DNA of 39,353 nt from an uncultured Parvularculaceae bacterium (GTDB taxonomy: Bacteria; Pseudomonadota; Alphaproteobacteria; Caulobacterales; Parvularculaceae). The stretch covers positions 1-39,353 of the forward strand of contig CALLPQ010000154.1 in NCBI GenBank assembly GCA_938015425.1. Direction: 5' to 3'. The first letter of the stretch is position 1; each line of letters opens with the position of its first letter. Both the position numbers and the translations under genes were made by a program. Below are positions 31,358 through 39,009 of the stretch, piece by piece. Under the pieces are notes generated by a model that was not told the DNA's origin, made no database searches, and saw nothing but the letters and a program-made list of their open reading frames with translations.

Positions 31358-32818
31358 GTGTTAGATGCTTTCGATACTCTTATATTAGCGCGAAGCCAGT
31401 TTGCGTTTACGGTGATGTTTCATATCATCTTTCCGGCATTTTCTATCGGGCTTGCTTCTTATTTATTGGTTCTTGAAGGGTTGTGGCTCAAGACTGATAA
31501 GAATGTTTATCTTGAGCTGTTTAAATATTGGCGCAAAATTTTTGCGGTGACCTTTGCTATGGGGGTCGTCTCGGGCATTGTTATGTCCTATCAATTTGGC
31601 ACCAATTGGAGTGTATTTTCCGATAAGGCGGGCCCCGTGATTGGCCCCTTAATGGCCTATGAGGTGTTGACGGCTTTCTTTCTTGAAGCGGGTTTTTTGG
31701 GGGTTATGCTGTTTGGCATGGGGCGGGTTTCCAAAAATCTGCATTTTCTGGCGACCTTTATGGTTGCCATCGGTACACTGATATCCACAACGTGGATACT
31801 TTCGGCCAATAGTTGGATGCATACCCCTGCAGGGTTTTCAATTAATGAGGTGGGGCAATATGTTCCTGAAAACTGGCTCGAGATTATTTTTAATCCTTCT
31901 TTTCCCTATCGCTTGGTGCATATGGTGTTGGCTGCTTATTTGACCACAGCGTTTATTGTTGGCGGTGTTGGGGCGCTGCATCTCTTGCGTGAAAATAGTA
32001 ATGAAGCGGCTCGCAAGATGTTTTCTATGGCCATGTGGATGGCTGTTCTGGTTGCGCCTTTGCAATTGGTTGCGGGTGATTTACACGGATTAAATACGTT
32101 TGAACATCAACCGGTCAAAGTCATGGCGATGGAGGGGCATTATCATAGTCATGCAGAAGGTGCGCCCCTTTATATTTTTGGTATTCCCAATGATGAAACC
32201 CAATCCCTTGATTATGCCATTGGCATTCCCAAATTATCATCCTTAATTTTAGAGCATGATTTAAACGCCCCTCTTAAAGGACTTGATACGGTGCCTGATG
32301 AATTACAGCCGCCCGTAGGGATCGTGTTCTGGAGTTTTAGGGTTATGGTTTCCGTCGGTATGCTTATGATTATTGTGGGGCTTATCGGGGCGGTTTTGCG
32401 GCGACGCGGCCACCTTTATGACAGCCGGTTATTTCATCGGTTATGCGTGTTGATGGGGCCATCGGGCTTTGTGGCTGTCTTGGCGGGATGGGTGACAACC
32501 GAAGTCGGACGCCAACCTTTTACAATATATGGAGAGCTTTTAACATCAAACTCGATTGGCCCTGTAGAAAAGCAAGCGGTTGCGGTTTCATTACTCGCTT
32601 TTATTATTGTGTACTTCCTATTATTCGGGGCGGGTACATATTATATTTTGAAGATGATGAACAAATTGCCTGAAGAATTACAAACCATATCCCATGGGCC
32701 TTCTCGGGTGATGGAAGGACATTCTTCAAAGAGATCCGAACGCTTAGGCGAAGTTCAAAACGGGCAGAACATCCAAAGTGCGGGGGAAGATAATCAAGGG
32801 GGGAATGGCGATGATTGA
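31358..32818 (+). CDS. cydA: cytochrome bd-type quinol oxidase subunit I
   Basis: Heme-bearing subunit of a bd-type quinol oxidase, which reduces oxygen with high affinity at the inner membrane. RSQFAFTVMFHIIFPAFSIG has the N-terminal heme-ligand histidine. YRLVHMVLAAYLTTAFIVGG and FRVMVSVGMLMIIVGL have the other histidine and methionine regions. TEVGRQPFTIYGELLTSN is the family GRQP motif. At 486 aa with a short loop between helices 6 and 7, it is nearer the CioA (cyanide-insensitive) type than the 522-aa E. coli CydA. The track start is a TTG at 31334. A GTG at 31358 follows AGGAAGG at 9 bases and gives the expected short N-terminus. It overlaps cydB by 8 bp. Confidence 0.95.
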   Translation: MLDAFDTLILARSQFAFTVMFHIIFPAFSIGLASYLLVLEGLWLKTDKNVYLELFKYWRKIFAVTFAMGVVSGIVMSYQFGTNWSVFSDKAGPVIGPLMAYEVLTAFFLEAGFLGVMLFGMGRVSKNLHFLATFMVAIGTLISTTWILSANSWMHTPAGFSINEVGQYVPENWLEIIFNPSFPYRLVHMVLAAYLTTAFIVGGVGALHLLRENSNEAARKMFSMAMWMAVLVAPLQLVAGDLHGLNTFEHQPVKVMAMEGHYHSHAEGAPLYIFGIPNDETQSLDYAIGIPKLSSLILEHDLNAPLKGLDTVPDELQPPVGIVFWSFRVMVSVGMLMIIVGLIGAVLRRRGHLYDSRLFHRLCVLMGPSGFVAVLAGWVTTEVGRQPFTIYGELLTSNSIGPVEKQAVAVSLLAFIIVYFLLFGAGTYYILKMMNKLPEELQTISHGPSRVMEGHSSKRSERLGEVQNGQNIQSAGEDNQGGNGDD

Positions 32819-33812
32819 TCTACCATTAATCTGGGCTAGTCTTCTTGCCTTTGCAGTCTTTGTTTATGTTGTGCTCGACGGGTTTGATTTGGGTATTGGC
32901 ATTCTTTACCCTTATTTAAAAACCGGGCAAGACCGTGATGTGGCCATGAATTCTGTGGCACCGGTTTGGGATGGAAATGAAACCTGGTTGATACTGGGTG
33001 GGGGCGGTTTGTTTGCGGCTTTTCCTCTGGCTTATGCGGTGATTATGCCAGCTTTATACGCGCCCATTATCGTTATGATTTTAGCATTGGTGTTTCGCGG
33101 TGTCGCTTTTGAATATCGTTGGCGTGATGATCGCCATAAGCCAATATGGGATTTGTCGTTTCATCTGGGCTCTCTTGCTGCGACTTTTTCTCAAGGGATT
33201 GTGCTTGGTAGTTTTGTGCAAGGCATCAAGGTTGTTGATCGTGCTTATGGGGGCGGTTGGTGGGATTGGCTTTCTCCCTTCACAATCATTTGTGGTTTTG
33301 CCTTAACGTGTGGCTATTGCTTGTTAGGGGCAACGTGGCTCATCTTGAAAACCGAAGAGGGTTTAAGGGATCGCGCCTATTCATTTGCCCGGCTTTTCGG
33401 TGTGTTAACATTGGTGTTTATGGCAATCGTCAGTGTATGGACGCCTTTTCTGTCACCGGATATTGCCGAAAGATGGGTTTCGTTTCCTCAACTATTGTTT
33501 GTAATCCCGGTACCGACCTTCATAATTGTTTTGGGTTGCTTGCTTGGATGGGGTATTTATAAACGTGTTGATAGGGTTCCTTTTTTTGCAACGATTGGGT
33601 TATTTGGCCTATGTTTTGCGGGGCTGGGTATTGGCGTTGCCCCTTATATCGTGCCGCGCGCTATAACCATTCATGAAGCGGCGGCCCCCCATGCCAGTTT
33701 GTTGTTTATGCTGGTTGGTGCGGTGATCCTGATCCCTATTATTTTAATGTATACGGCTTATTCATATTGGGTGTTTAGAGGTAAAATAGACCCGAATGCG
33801 GGGTATCATTAA
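32811..33812 (+). CDS. cydB: cytochrome bd-type quinol oxidase subunit II
   Basis: Membrane partner of CydA, with about eight to nine helices over 333 aa. The opening WASLLAFAVFVYVVLDGFDLGIGILYP is the family signature. NSVAPVWDGNETWLILGGGGLFAAFPLAYAVIM and VFRGVAFEYRWR are also diagnostic. The track start at 32778 lies inside cydA; the ATG at 32811 has AAGGGGGG seven bases upstream and is chosen over the ATG at 32805, which is too close. It overlaps cydA by 8 bp and the small downstream gene by one base (TAATG), so the three are translated together. Confidence 0.97.
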   Translation: MIDLPLIWASLLAFAVFVYVVLDGFDLGIGILYPYLKTGQDRDVAMNSVAPVWDGNETWLILGGGGLFAAFPLAYAVIMPALYAPIIVMILALVFRGVAFEYRWRDDRHKPIWDLSFHLGSLAATFSQGIVLGSFVQGIKVVDRAYGGGWWDWLSPFTIICGFALTCGYCLLGATWLILKTEEGLRDRAYSFARLFGVLTLVFMAIVSVWTPFLSPDIAERWVSFPQLLFVIPVPTFIIVLGCLLGWGIYKRVDRVPFFATIGLFGLCFAGLGIGVAPYIVPRAITIHEAAAPHASLLFMLVGAVILIPIILMYTAYSYWVFRGKIDPNAGYH

Positions 33813-33940
33813 TGTTAAAAGAACGCGATCATCATATAGAAAAAACCGGCTTTAAAGAGATCATATGGTTTATTGCCCTATGGGGAATTGGGGTTTTGAG
33901 TATTCTTATTGTTGGTGGTTTAATTAAATTAATGCTGTAG
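33812..33940 (+). CDS. DUF2474/CydX-like small subunit of the bd oxidase
   Basis: This 42-codon gene is too short for the ORF track. Its ATG shares one base with the cydB stop (TAATG). The product has a charged N-terminus (MLKERDHHIEKTGFKE) and a single membrane helix, IIWFIALWGIGVLSILIVGG, ending in KLML. This WF..LWG.GV pattern is that of the DUF2474 peptides that accompany CioAB-type oxidases and are analogous to CydX, which stabilises the heme site in E. coli. Position, coupling and the helix together make it a real gene. The specific name is uncertain. Confidence 0.88.
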   Translation: MLKERDHHIEKTGFKEIIWFIALWGIGVLSILIVGGLIKLML

Positions 33941-34007
33941 AACTTGCATCAAAAATTCACTTCACTTTCAGGGTTTACCTGCTCATCAGGCCTTTTTGAT
34001 GAAGGCT

Positions 34008-34352
34008 TTAAACGCTAATATCCAAATAGCCATTGCCGTCGCAATTCTCTATCTCGATAACCCATAAATCAGGGTCCATATTAATTTCTCTTTGCAAGCG
34101 TTCATCAACTTGCTCTTCGGGTGTAAAAATATTTTCTGCCTCTGAGAGGGGGAACGCATCGCGCCATATTGGATTACCATCAAGGTCGAGGCTTTTTAAA
34201 ATAAGCCGTGCTTGATTGCGCCCGCCATATATCTTGATAGCAATGGCGCCAGCATCGATATCGCCTTTACGCACAATAACGGCAAATGCGCCTTCACTTT
34301 GGCATCGTCTTATATGAGCCTGAACCCAGATTGATGATTTTAATCGCGCCAT
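34008..34352 (-). CDS. DUF1491 family protein
   Basis: A 114-aa cytoplasmic protein of a family found widely in Alphaproteobacteria. The pattern ARLKSSIWVQAHIRRCQSEGAFAVIVRKGDIDAGAIAIKI matches the DUF1491 start. A second half rich in acidic residues ends DLWVIEIE. No function is established. The ATG at 34352 follows GGAGCGC. It is 21 bp after the histidine kinase stop on the same strand, so the two are probably one operon. A 67-bp convergent gap separates it from the bd oxidase operon. Confidence 0.87.
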   Translation of the reverse strand: MARLKSSIWVQAHIRRCQSEGAFAVIVRKGDIDAGAIAIKIYGGRNQARLILKSLDLDGNPIWRDAFPLSEAENIFTPEEQVDERLQREINMDPDLWVIEIENCDGNGYLDISV

Positions 34353-34373
34353 TTATGTTGCGCTCCAGCTTTA

Positions 34374-35858
34374 TTAAGCTGCGTTTGCGCCTTGTTTTTT
34401 TCCAACCTTCTTGCGGAATTTTTCAATCCGTTCCATTTGGGTTTGGAGTGCAGGCGGTTTGCCGCCAACATAAATTTTACCTTGGGGGATTGGCTGAGGG
34501 CTATTGCCAACAATATGGGTGCCAGCCCATTCAGCATGCGGATTGGTATCACCCACAGCATTATGATTAATGTTGGCATTATTACGCGAAAGAAGAGGCA
34601 CTAAGGGCAAGGATAATATAGCCGTTAGCCCTTCCCCCGGGGCGCTTTCAAACGCTAAAGTTCCGCCGTGGGTCTGGGCAAGAGAGGAGGCGAGAGATAA
34701 ACCAAGGCCATTGCCTTTTGTTCCGCGAACCCCATCGCCTTGAGCCGTTGTAAAGCGTGTTCCTAGTTTTTCTAATTGCTCTTTGTTCATTCCCATGCCT
34801 GTATCGCGGACGATGACTTTAAGTGTCTCTCCTTCAAGGCTGGTGCTGACGCGAATCTCACCATCGCTGGTAAATTTGACCGCATTAGATAACAGGTTGA
34901 TCAAGATCTGGTTGACAACGCGAGGGTCCAATAGGCTAGGACCGATCTCTTTATCTGTGTCAAGAATAATTTTTAAGCCGGCATCCTTGGCCTGAAGTTT
35001 TAACATCGCAACACATTCACGAGCCAGATCAGCAATATTGCTGCTAACGGGTTCCAGTTTGTAACGGTTTGCGTCAATCTTGGCGATATCCAGCACCGAA
35101 GTAACCAAGTTCATCAAATGGGTGCCTGAGCTGTGAATATATTCAAGATATTCTTTATACTTTTTGTTTTCGATTGGCCCGAAGGTTTCCTGACGCATTG
35201 TGTCTGAAAACCCCAAAATAGCATTAAGGGGTGTTTTCATCTCATGACTTAAATCTGCCAAGCGGTCTGCCTCAAAACAATTCTCTTGTGGGGCAGGGGA
35301 TAGATTGACGGTTGGCCCTTGCGATGCACCAACATTCATACTCTCGCCATTTATTCCTTGACCATTTATACCTTCATCATGGGGGATATTTTGATTGGGA
35401 GGAGGCATATCGCCAAGCGCAGTATTTTTAGACTGCTCTAGCATAGCGGGTGTAGTGTTATCTTCGACCATGACATTCGTAATCAATAATTTGATCGTAT
35501 CAAAAGACCCCATTTGCATGGAAACGAGACAACGCACTTTGGGATTGTTTTTGGGAATTAAAGTCAGGCACATTTTTTTGGTGATAAGGGATGCTTTATC
35601 ACTTTGTGCAGCTTTTTCGCGGCGTAAATAGTTTACAATTTCCGCAAACCCGTCTTGATTCTCTCCCGCGATTAACCGGAAGAAAGATTGACCTTTGAGG
35701 CTTTTACGAGAGACCCCTAAAATGGAGGGGGCATGTTTGCTGAGTTTAAGGATACGGTTTTTATGGTTGAGGGTAATGATCATTTCATCGGGGCTGTGCC
35801 GCCAGCCTTTTCCTGAAAAAAGCAGTGCCATCTGGTTTTTCAGTAAATTCAACATCAT
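34374..35858 (-). CDS. PAS-domain sensor histidine kinase, PleC/PdhS-like
   Basis: A 494-aa cytoplasmic kinase without membrane helices. A PAS-like domain covers about residues 25-130 and a low-complexity linker with duplicated GINGQGINGES follows. The HisKA domain carries the phospho-acceptor His205 in LADLSHEMKTPLNAILGFSDTM. TFGPIENKKYKEYLEYIHSSGTHLMNLV is the pattern typical of the PleC/DivJ/PdhS cell-cycle kinases, which act on DivK. The HATPase domain has the N-box QILINLLSNAVKF, VRDTGMGM and KGNGLGLSLASSLAQTHGG. No response regulator is adjacent. The second of the two ATGs (35855) is better placed behind GTGGAG. The partner and signal are unknown; the DivK link is inference. Confidence 0.9.
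   Translation of the reverse strand: MMLNLLKNQMALLFSGKGWRHSPDEMIITLNHKNRILKLSKHAPSILGVSRKSLKGQSFFRLIAGENQDGFAEIVNYLRREKAAQSDKASLITKKMCLTLIPKNNPKVRCLVSMQMGSFDTIKLLITNVMVEDNTTPAMLEQSKNTALGDMPPPNQNIPHDEGINGQGINGESMNVGASQGPTVNLSPAPQENCFEADRLADLSHEMKTPLNAILGFSDTMRQETFGPIENKKYKEYLEYIHSSGTHLMNLVTSVLDIAKIDANRYKLEPVSSNIADLARECVAMLKLQAKDAGLKIILDTDKEIGPSLLDPRVVNQILINLLSNAVKFTSDGEIRVSTSLEGETLKVIVRDTGMGMNKEQLEKLGTRFTTAQGDGVRGTKGNGLGLSLASSLAQTHGGTLAFESAPGEGLTAILSLPLVPLLSRNNANINHNAVGDTNPHAEWAGTHIVGNSPQPIPQGKIYVGGKPPALQTQMERIEKFRKKVGKKQGANAA
35328..35372. repeat. in-frame 15-bp tandem repeat in the kinase linker
   Basis: Units at 35343 (CTCGCCATTTATTCC) and 35358 (TTGACCATTTATACC) share 11 of 15 bases, with a weaker third copy at 35328. 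They encode the GINGQ/GINGE repeat in the linker between PAS and HisKA. Confidence 0.6.
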
Positions 35859-36288
35859 TTCTCCACACCGTTTTGGTAGCGATTTAATATTTATGCCCTG
35901 AGTCGTTTCCGTAAAGGAGTCTTAAAGCATGTTTAATAATTGGACTGTCTTGCTTAACAAATACTAAACAAGAGTTTCAAAAGTATGAATTTTGCCAGAT
36001 TAGTAAGGAAAAAAAGAGGGAGTTTAGAGGCAGAACAAGGGGATTATTGGCAATTTGCCGTAAATAGCGCCGGCTTTTTAACGAAACCATTCAGAATTGC
36101 GTGTTATGGATATGGTTGAGAATCACTAGCTTATTCGTTAGCCCGTAGATATTTAAATGTGCAGCTTTTGTTTGGCTGGTTGTTGATAATTATCAGGCTA
36201 TTTATGATGTTATTAAATATAGCAAAACCAAGGATTGCATGTATAGTAAGGTGGGGCTCCGCTGGCTTAAAAGGACAATAAAACCCGA
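35859..36288. other. divergent region between the histidine kinase and the 373-aa gene
   Basis: A 430-bp AT-rich region. It holds a small inverted repeat GGCAATTTGCC near 36050, with the same GGCAA-TTGCC core as the flagellin upstream element, then GCGCCGGCTTTTTA. I see no gene or repeat array. Confidence 0.45.
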
Positions 36289-37410
36289 ATGTATAAATGC
36301 GTAGACATGTTTAACCGAACCAGTAATGCCAGCCCAAAGCGTATTTATTTAGGGCCAAGCCGTGTTTTAATTGGGTTGTTGATCGCCAATAGTGTGATTG
36401 CCAATAATGTAGTGGCCAGTAATGTGGTTTCACTGCCGGATGGTAAAGAGGTCAAGACAGAGCTTGCCCCCGTTAGCGAGGCACCGGGGCCTTTAGAATT
36501 AAAGGCTTTATCCTATATCCGGTTTCGTGAAGATATCTCACAAGTTGAAACCCTAAGTTTTGATAGCGCACAAGCAACGAGGGATGCCCATGTGCGCCTT
36601 GGCACCCATGATTCGGGGGAACTTTCGTCCGGTTGGATGGCTTACGCCGCTTTAATTGCCGCTGATACGCCAGAGTTTATGGAAGCTATGCAGGCAGAGC
36701 TTTTAAAGAAGGAAGAAGTGCCGAGTAAAAAGAAAAAACGGCGCTCTCGTAAAAAGAAAAAGCCTAAACCGCCAACACAAGAAGATTATGATAATGGTCG
36801 CAGGGCGTTTTTAGATAAGCTATCAAAAAACCCTAGCTATCCACGGACCTTACCCGGGGCCCAAGCGGCTATTGATGCGGTGATGGCGGTGAGCCGCGCC
36901 GATTATAACCGGATTACAAGCCTTGGAGAGAGTTTTAAATCCCAGGCCTATGAGATGCAAAAAACCCGCTGGGGCAAGCGCAGAATTGCGTCAAGTCAGC
37001 AACGCCTGTCGGAAGTCGAGTCTTATGCCTATAATCGGCCCGGTGTTTCTATGCCTATTTTTGCAAAAGTGAGTAATGCAGGTATTACCAAACCGGGCAT
37101 TGCAACAACCCAATCCGCCAGTTGGACACCCCAATGGGGGTATAAAAGTGTTGGAGGGCTTCAAACTAAAGAGGACTCTCAGGTCATTATGGACCGTGTT
37201 CTAAATCTGGCTGCGCGATATGCTGTTGGTTCTATCAATGAAAAAATTGTTTTGGCTTACGCTAAAAACAACAAATCCCAACAGTGTTTATCGTTAGTCA
37301 AGCTGACACTTAATCAATGTATTGCAGCAACCAGAACCCCTTATGAAGAGGCCTTTTGCCTGGGAGAACACGCCTTAAGTGACGTGGCTAATTGCGTTTC
37401 AGGGAGATAA
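36289..37410 (+). CDS. exported protein of unknown function with Lys/Arg-rich segment
   Basis: A 373-aa protein I cannot name. A leader with SRVLIGLLIANSVIANNVVASNVVSLPDG looks like a signal peptide that contains three 15-bp tandem units. The region SGWMAYAALIAADTPEFMEAMQ and DYDNGRRAFLDKLSKNPSYPRTLPGAQAAIDAVMAVSRADYNRI is helical. It resembles uncharacterised exported proteins of other Alphaproteobacteria only by general impression. A striking run of KKKKRRSRKKKKPKPP sits near residues 147-162. The last 60 residues hold four cysteines (CLSLVK, NQCIAAT, FCLGEH, NCVSGR), suggesting two disulfides and a periplasmic location. Start ATG at 36289; AAGGA is about 14 bases upstream, so the ATG at 36307 is also possible. 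Confidence 0.7.
   Translation: MYKCVDMFNRTSNASPKRIYLGPSRVLIGLLIANSVIANNVVASNVVSLPDGKEVKTELAPVSEAPGPLELKALSYIRFREDISQVETLSFDSAQATRDAHVRLGTHDSGELSSGWMAYAALIAADTPEFMEAMQAELLKKEEVPSKKKKRRSRKKKKPKPPTQEDYDNGRRAFLDKLSKNPSYPRTLPGAQAAIDAVMAVSRADYNRITSLGESFKSQAYEMQKTRWGKRRIASSQQRLSEVESYAYNRPGVSMPIFAKVSNAGITKPGIATTQSASWTPQWGYKSVGGLQTKEDSQVIMDRVLNLAARYAVGSINEKIVLAYAKNNKSQQCLSLVKLTLNQCIAATRTPYEEAFCLGEHALSDVANCVSGR
36385..36429. repeat. three tandem 15-bp units in a signal peptide
   Basis: GCCAATAGTGTGATT, GCCAATAATGTAGTG and GCCAGTAATGTGGTT are adjacent and in frame. They encode ANSVI-ANNVV-ASNVV at the end of the leader. Confidence 0.8.
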
Positions 37411-37607
37411 GCCGGTTAGTTGATAGTTTAAAAACCTCTATCCACTTAGAATGGTCTTGCCTAATGATCTTAGGCTGCCTATGTCATAGGCAATAATTCA
37501 TAAACTGTAATCAAAAAGGGTGGGGTGCTAATATCGTCGCCCTTATACTCTTTTTCATTGTAACCAGTATTGCACTTCTAGTATCACCATTCCGGAAAAT
37601 CTGTATC

Positions 37608-38018
37608 ATGACTAAATTTGAAACAATCCTTGACGATTTTGCTTTTCTTGATGATTGGGATGATCGCTATAAATATCTCATCGATTTGGGTAGAAGTTTA
37701 TCGCCTTATCCAGAAGAGCGCCGTGATGAAGCGCATAAAGTTAAGGGATGCGCTAGTCAGGTTTGGTTGGCCAATGACCGGCGGATGGAAGACGGGGATG
37801 AGCATATTGACTTTTATGGGGATAGTGATGCCCACATCGTGCGCGGCCTAGTGGCGGTGGTGTTAGCGCTTTACTCCGGTAAAACTGTAACAGAAATTAA
37901 AAATATTGATCCCGATGAGGCCCTAAAACCCCTTGATCTAAGTGACCATCTAACCCCGCAACGCTCCAACGGGTTGGCCTCGATGATTGCGACCATTAGG
38001 AAGATTGAACCCTCATAG
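37608..38018 (+). CDS. sufE: SufE-family cysteine desulfurase activator
   Basis: Accepts sulfur from the cysteine desulfurase SufS and passes it to the Fe-S cluster scaffold. The 136-aa length is usual. The active cysteine is Cys48 in KVKGCASQVWL. The start FETILDDFAFLDDWDDRYKYLIDLGRSL and the central IVRGLVAVVLALYSGKT are typical. LDLSDHLTPQRSNGLASMIATIR closes the family pattern. No other suf or isc gene is in the window. The ATG at 37608 follows CGGAAAA. It converges with the DnaA-domain-like gene across 28 bp. Confidence 0.95.
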   Translation: MTKFETILDDFAFLDDWDDRYKYLIDLGRSLSPYPEERRDEAHKVKGCASQVWLANDRRMEDGDEHIDFYGDSDAHIVRGLVAVVLALYSGKTVTEIKNIDPDEALKPLDLSDHLTPQRSNGLASMIATIRKIEPS

Positions 38019-38046
38019 ATTTATAGTATGAATTTACGCTATGAAG

Positions 38047-38448
38047 TTAAACGGCTACTGATCCGTCCCCATCATAATATGAACTAACCGATAACCAGTT
38101 GCGGTATAGGTTGACAATTTTAGCTTTGTATTTTTGCTCTAAAAATGCCATTTGCTGTTCAAATAAGGGGCTGTCGCGCCTGTCTTCTATGATATGACAG
38201 GCATGGGAAACTGTGGTGCGGTCGCGATTAAATTCCTCCGATAATTGACGCAAACTCAACTGTCCAACCACATGAGCCAGATACATTGCCACTTGGCGCG
38301 CCAGCGAAATGTGGGCAAGGCTTCGGTTGGGTTGAAAAATTTCTGATGCTTCTACGCTATAAGCTTCACAAGCAAGATCAATAGCCGCCCGTGCTATGTG
38401 TCTTTGAGCTACTTTGGTTTTTCTTTGTTCCTGGTTTATTGTCATCAT
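38047..38448 (-). CDS. stand-alone DnaA domain IV-like DNA-binding protein
   Basis: A 133-aa protein whose residues 43-105 resemble the DNA-binding domain IV of the replication initiator DnaA. SLAHISLARQVAMYLAHVVGQLSLRQLSEEFNRDRTTVSHACHII shows the domain's MYLA helix and a form of its R-D-H-T-T-V-x-H-A signature, with H replaced by R (RDRTTVSHA). It has no AAA+ domain. Proteins of this type are annotated in other Alphaproteobacteria as helix-turn-helix or DnaA-like regulators. It probably binds DNA as a regulator. It is convergent to sufE and has over 500 bp upstream. Two consecutive ATGs (38448, 38445) have no strong ribosome binding site. Confidence 0.82.
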   Translation of the reverse strand: MMTINQEQRKTKVAQRHIARAAIDLACEAYSVEASEIFQPNRSLAHISLARQVAMYLAHVVGQLSLRQLSEEFNRDRTTVSHACHIIEDRRDSPLFEQQMAFLEQKYKAKIVNLYRNWLSVSSYYDGDGSVAV

Positions 38449-39009
38449 TTTACACCCTAATATATGATCATGACACAGAATAGTCAGTGATTACATCATA
38501 GGGCGTATGGGTTATGGCGGGATAAATATCCCCCGACTAAAGGTGAATAATTTTTATTAACGTTAATTTTTAAAAGAAAAACAATTATTATTGCCTCGAA
38601 TAAATTATAAGCTGGTTTTCGGGCTCTCCTTTATTTTACTGGCTATTGTTATTAAAAATGTTCTGAGCATATTTGTCTGTTTTGTAATTAATAGGGTTAA
38701 AAAAACACGCAACAGTTTTAAATAAAATTAAATTTTATCTATTCAAATATTCATATAATTGAATATGTTGTATAAGTTGGGTTATTTTGACACTGCTTTA
38801 CAACCCAAACAAGAATGTCCATATGCGTTTTGTTGAGGGGTATTACGGGTTCTTATCGTTTGTTTACATTGGAGTAACGCTAGGACATATCATTTGCCTG
38901 TAGGGCTGCCCAAATTGATCAGTTAATTTTGTCGTCCGAATGCGCTTGCTTCTCAGGCTCTTATTTTAAAATAAACACTTTTTAAGATGAGCTCTATTTA
39001 AAATAAACT
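38449..39009. other. 561-bp AT-rich gap, with inverted and direct repeats
   Basis: It holds the promoter of the DnaA-like gene and the 3' region of the partial antiporter gene. Visible are a palindrome ATTAACGTTAAT at 38556-38567 and an inverted pair TTGGGTT (38777) and AACCCAA (38802). Near the right end lies a diverged direct repeat, copies at 38957-38980 and 38991-39010, sharing GCTCT and AAAATAAAC. I see no ORF of substance. Confidence 0.5.
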
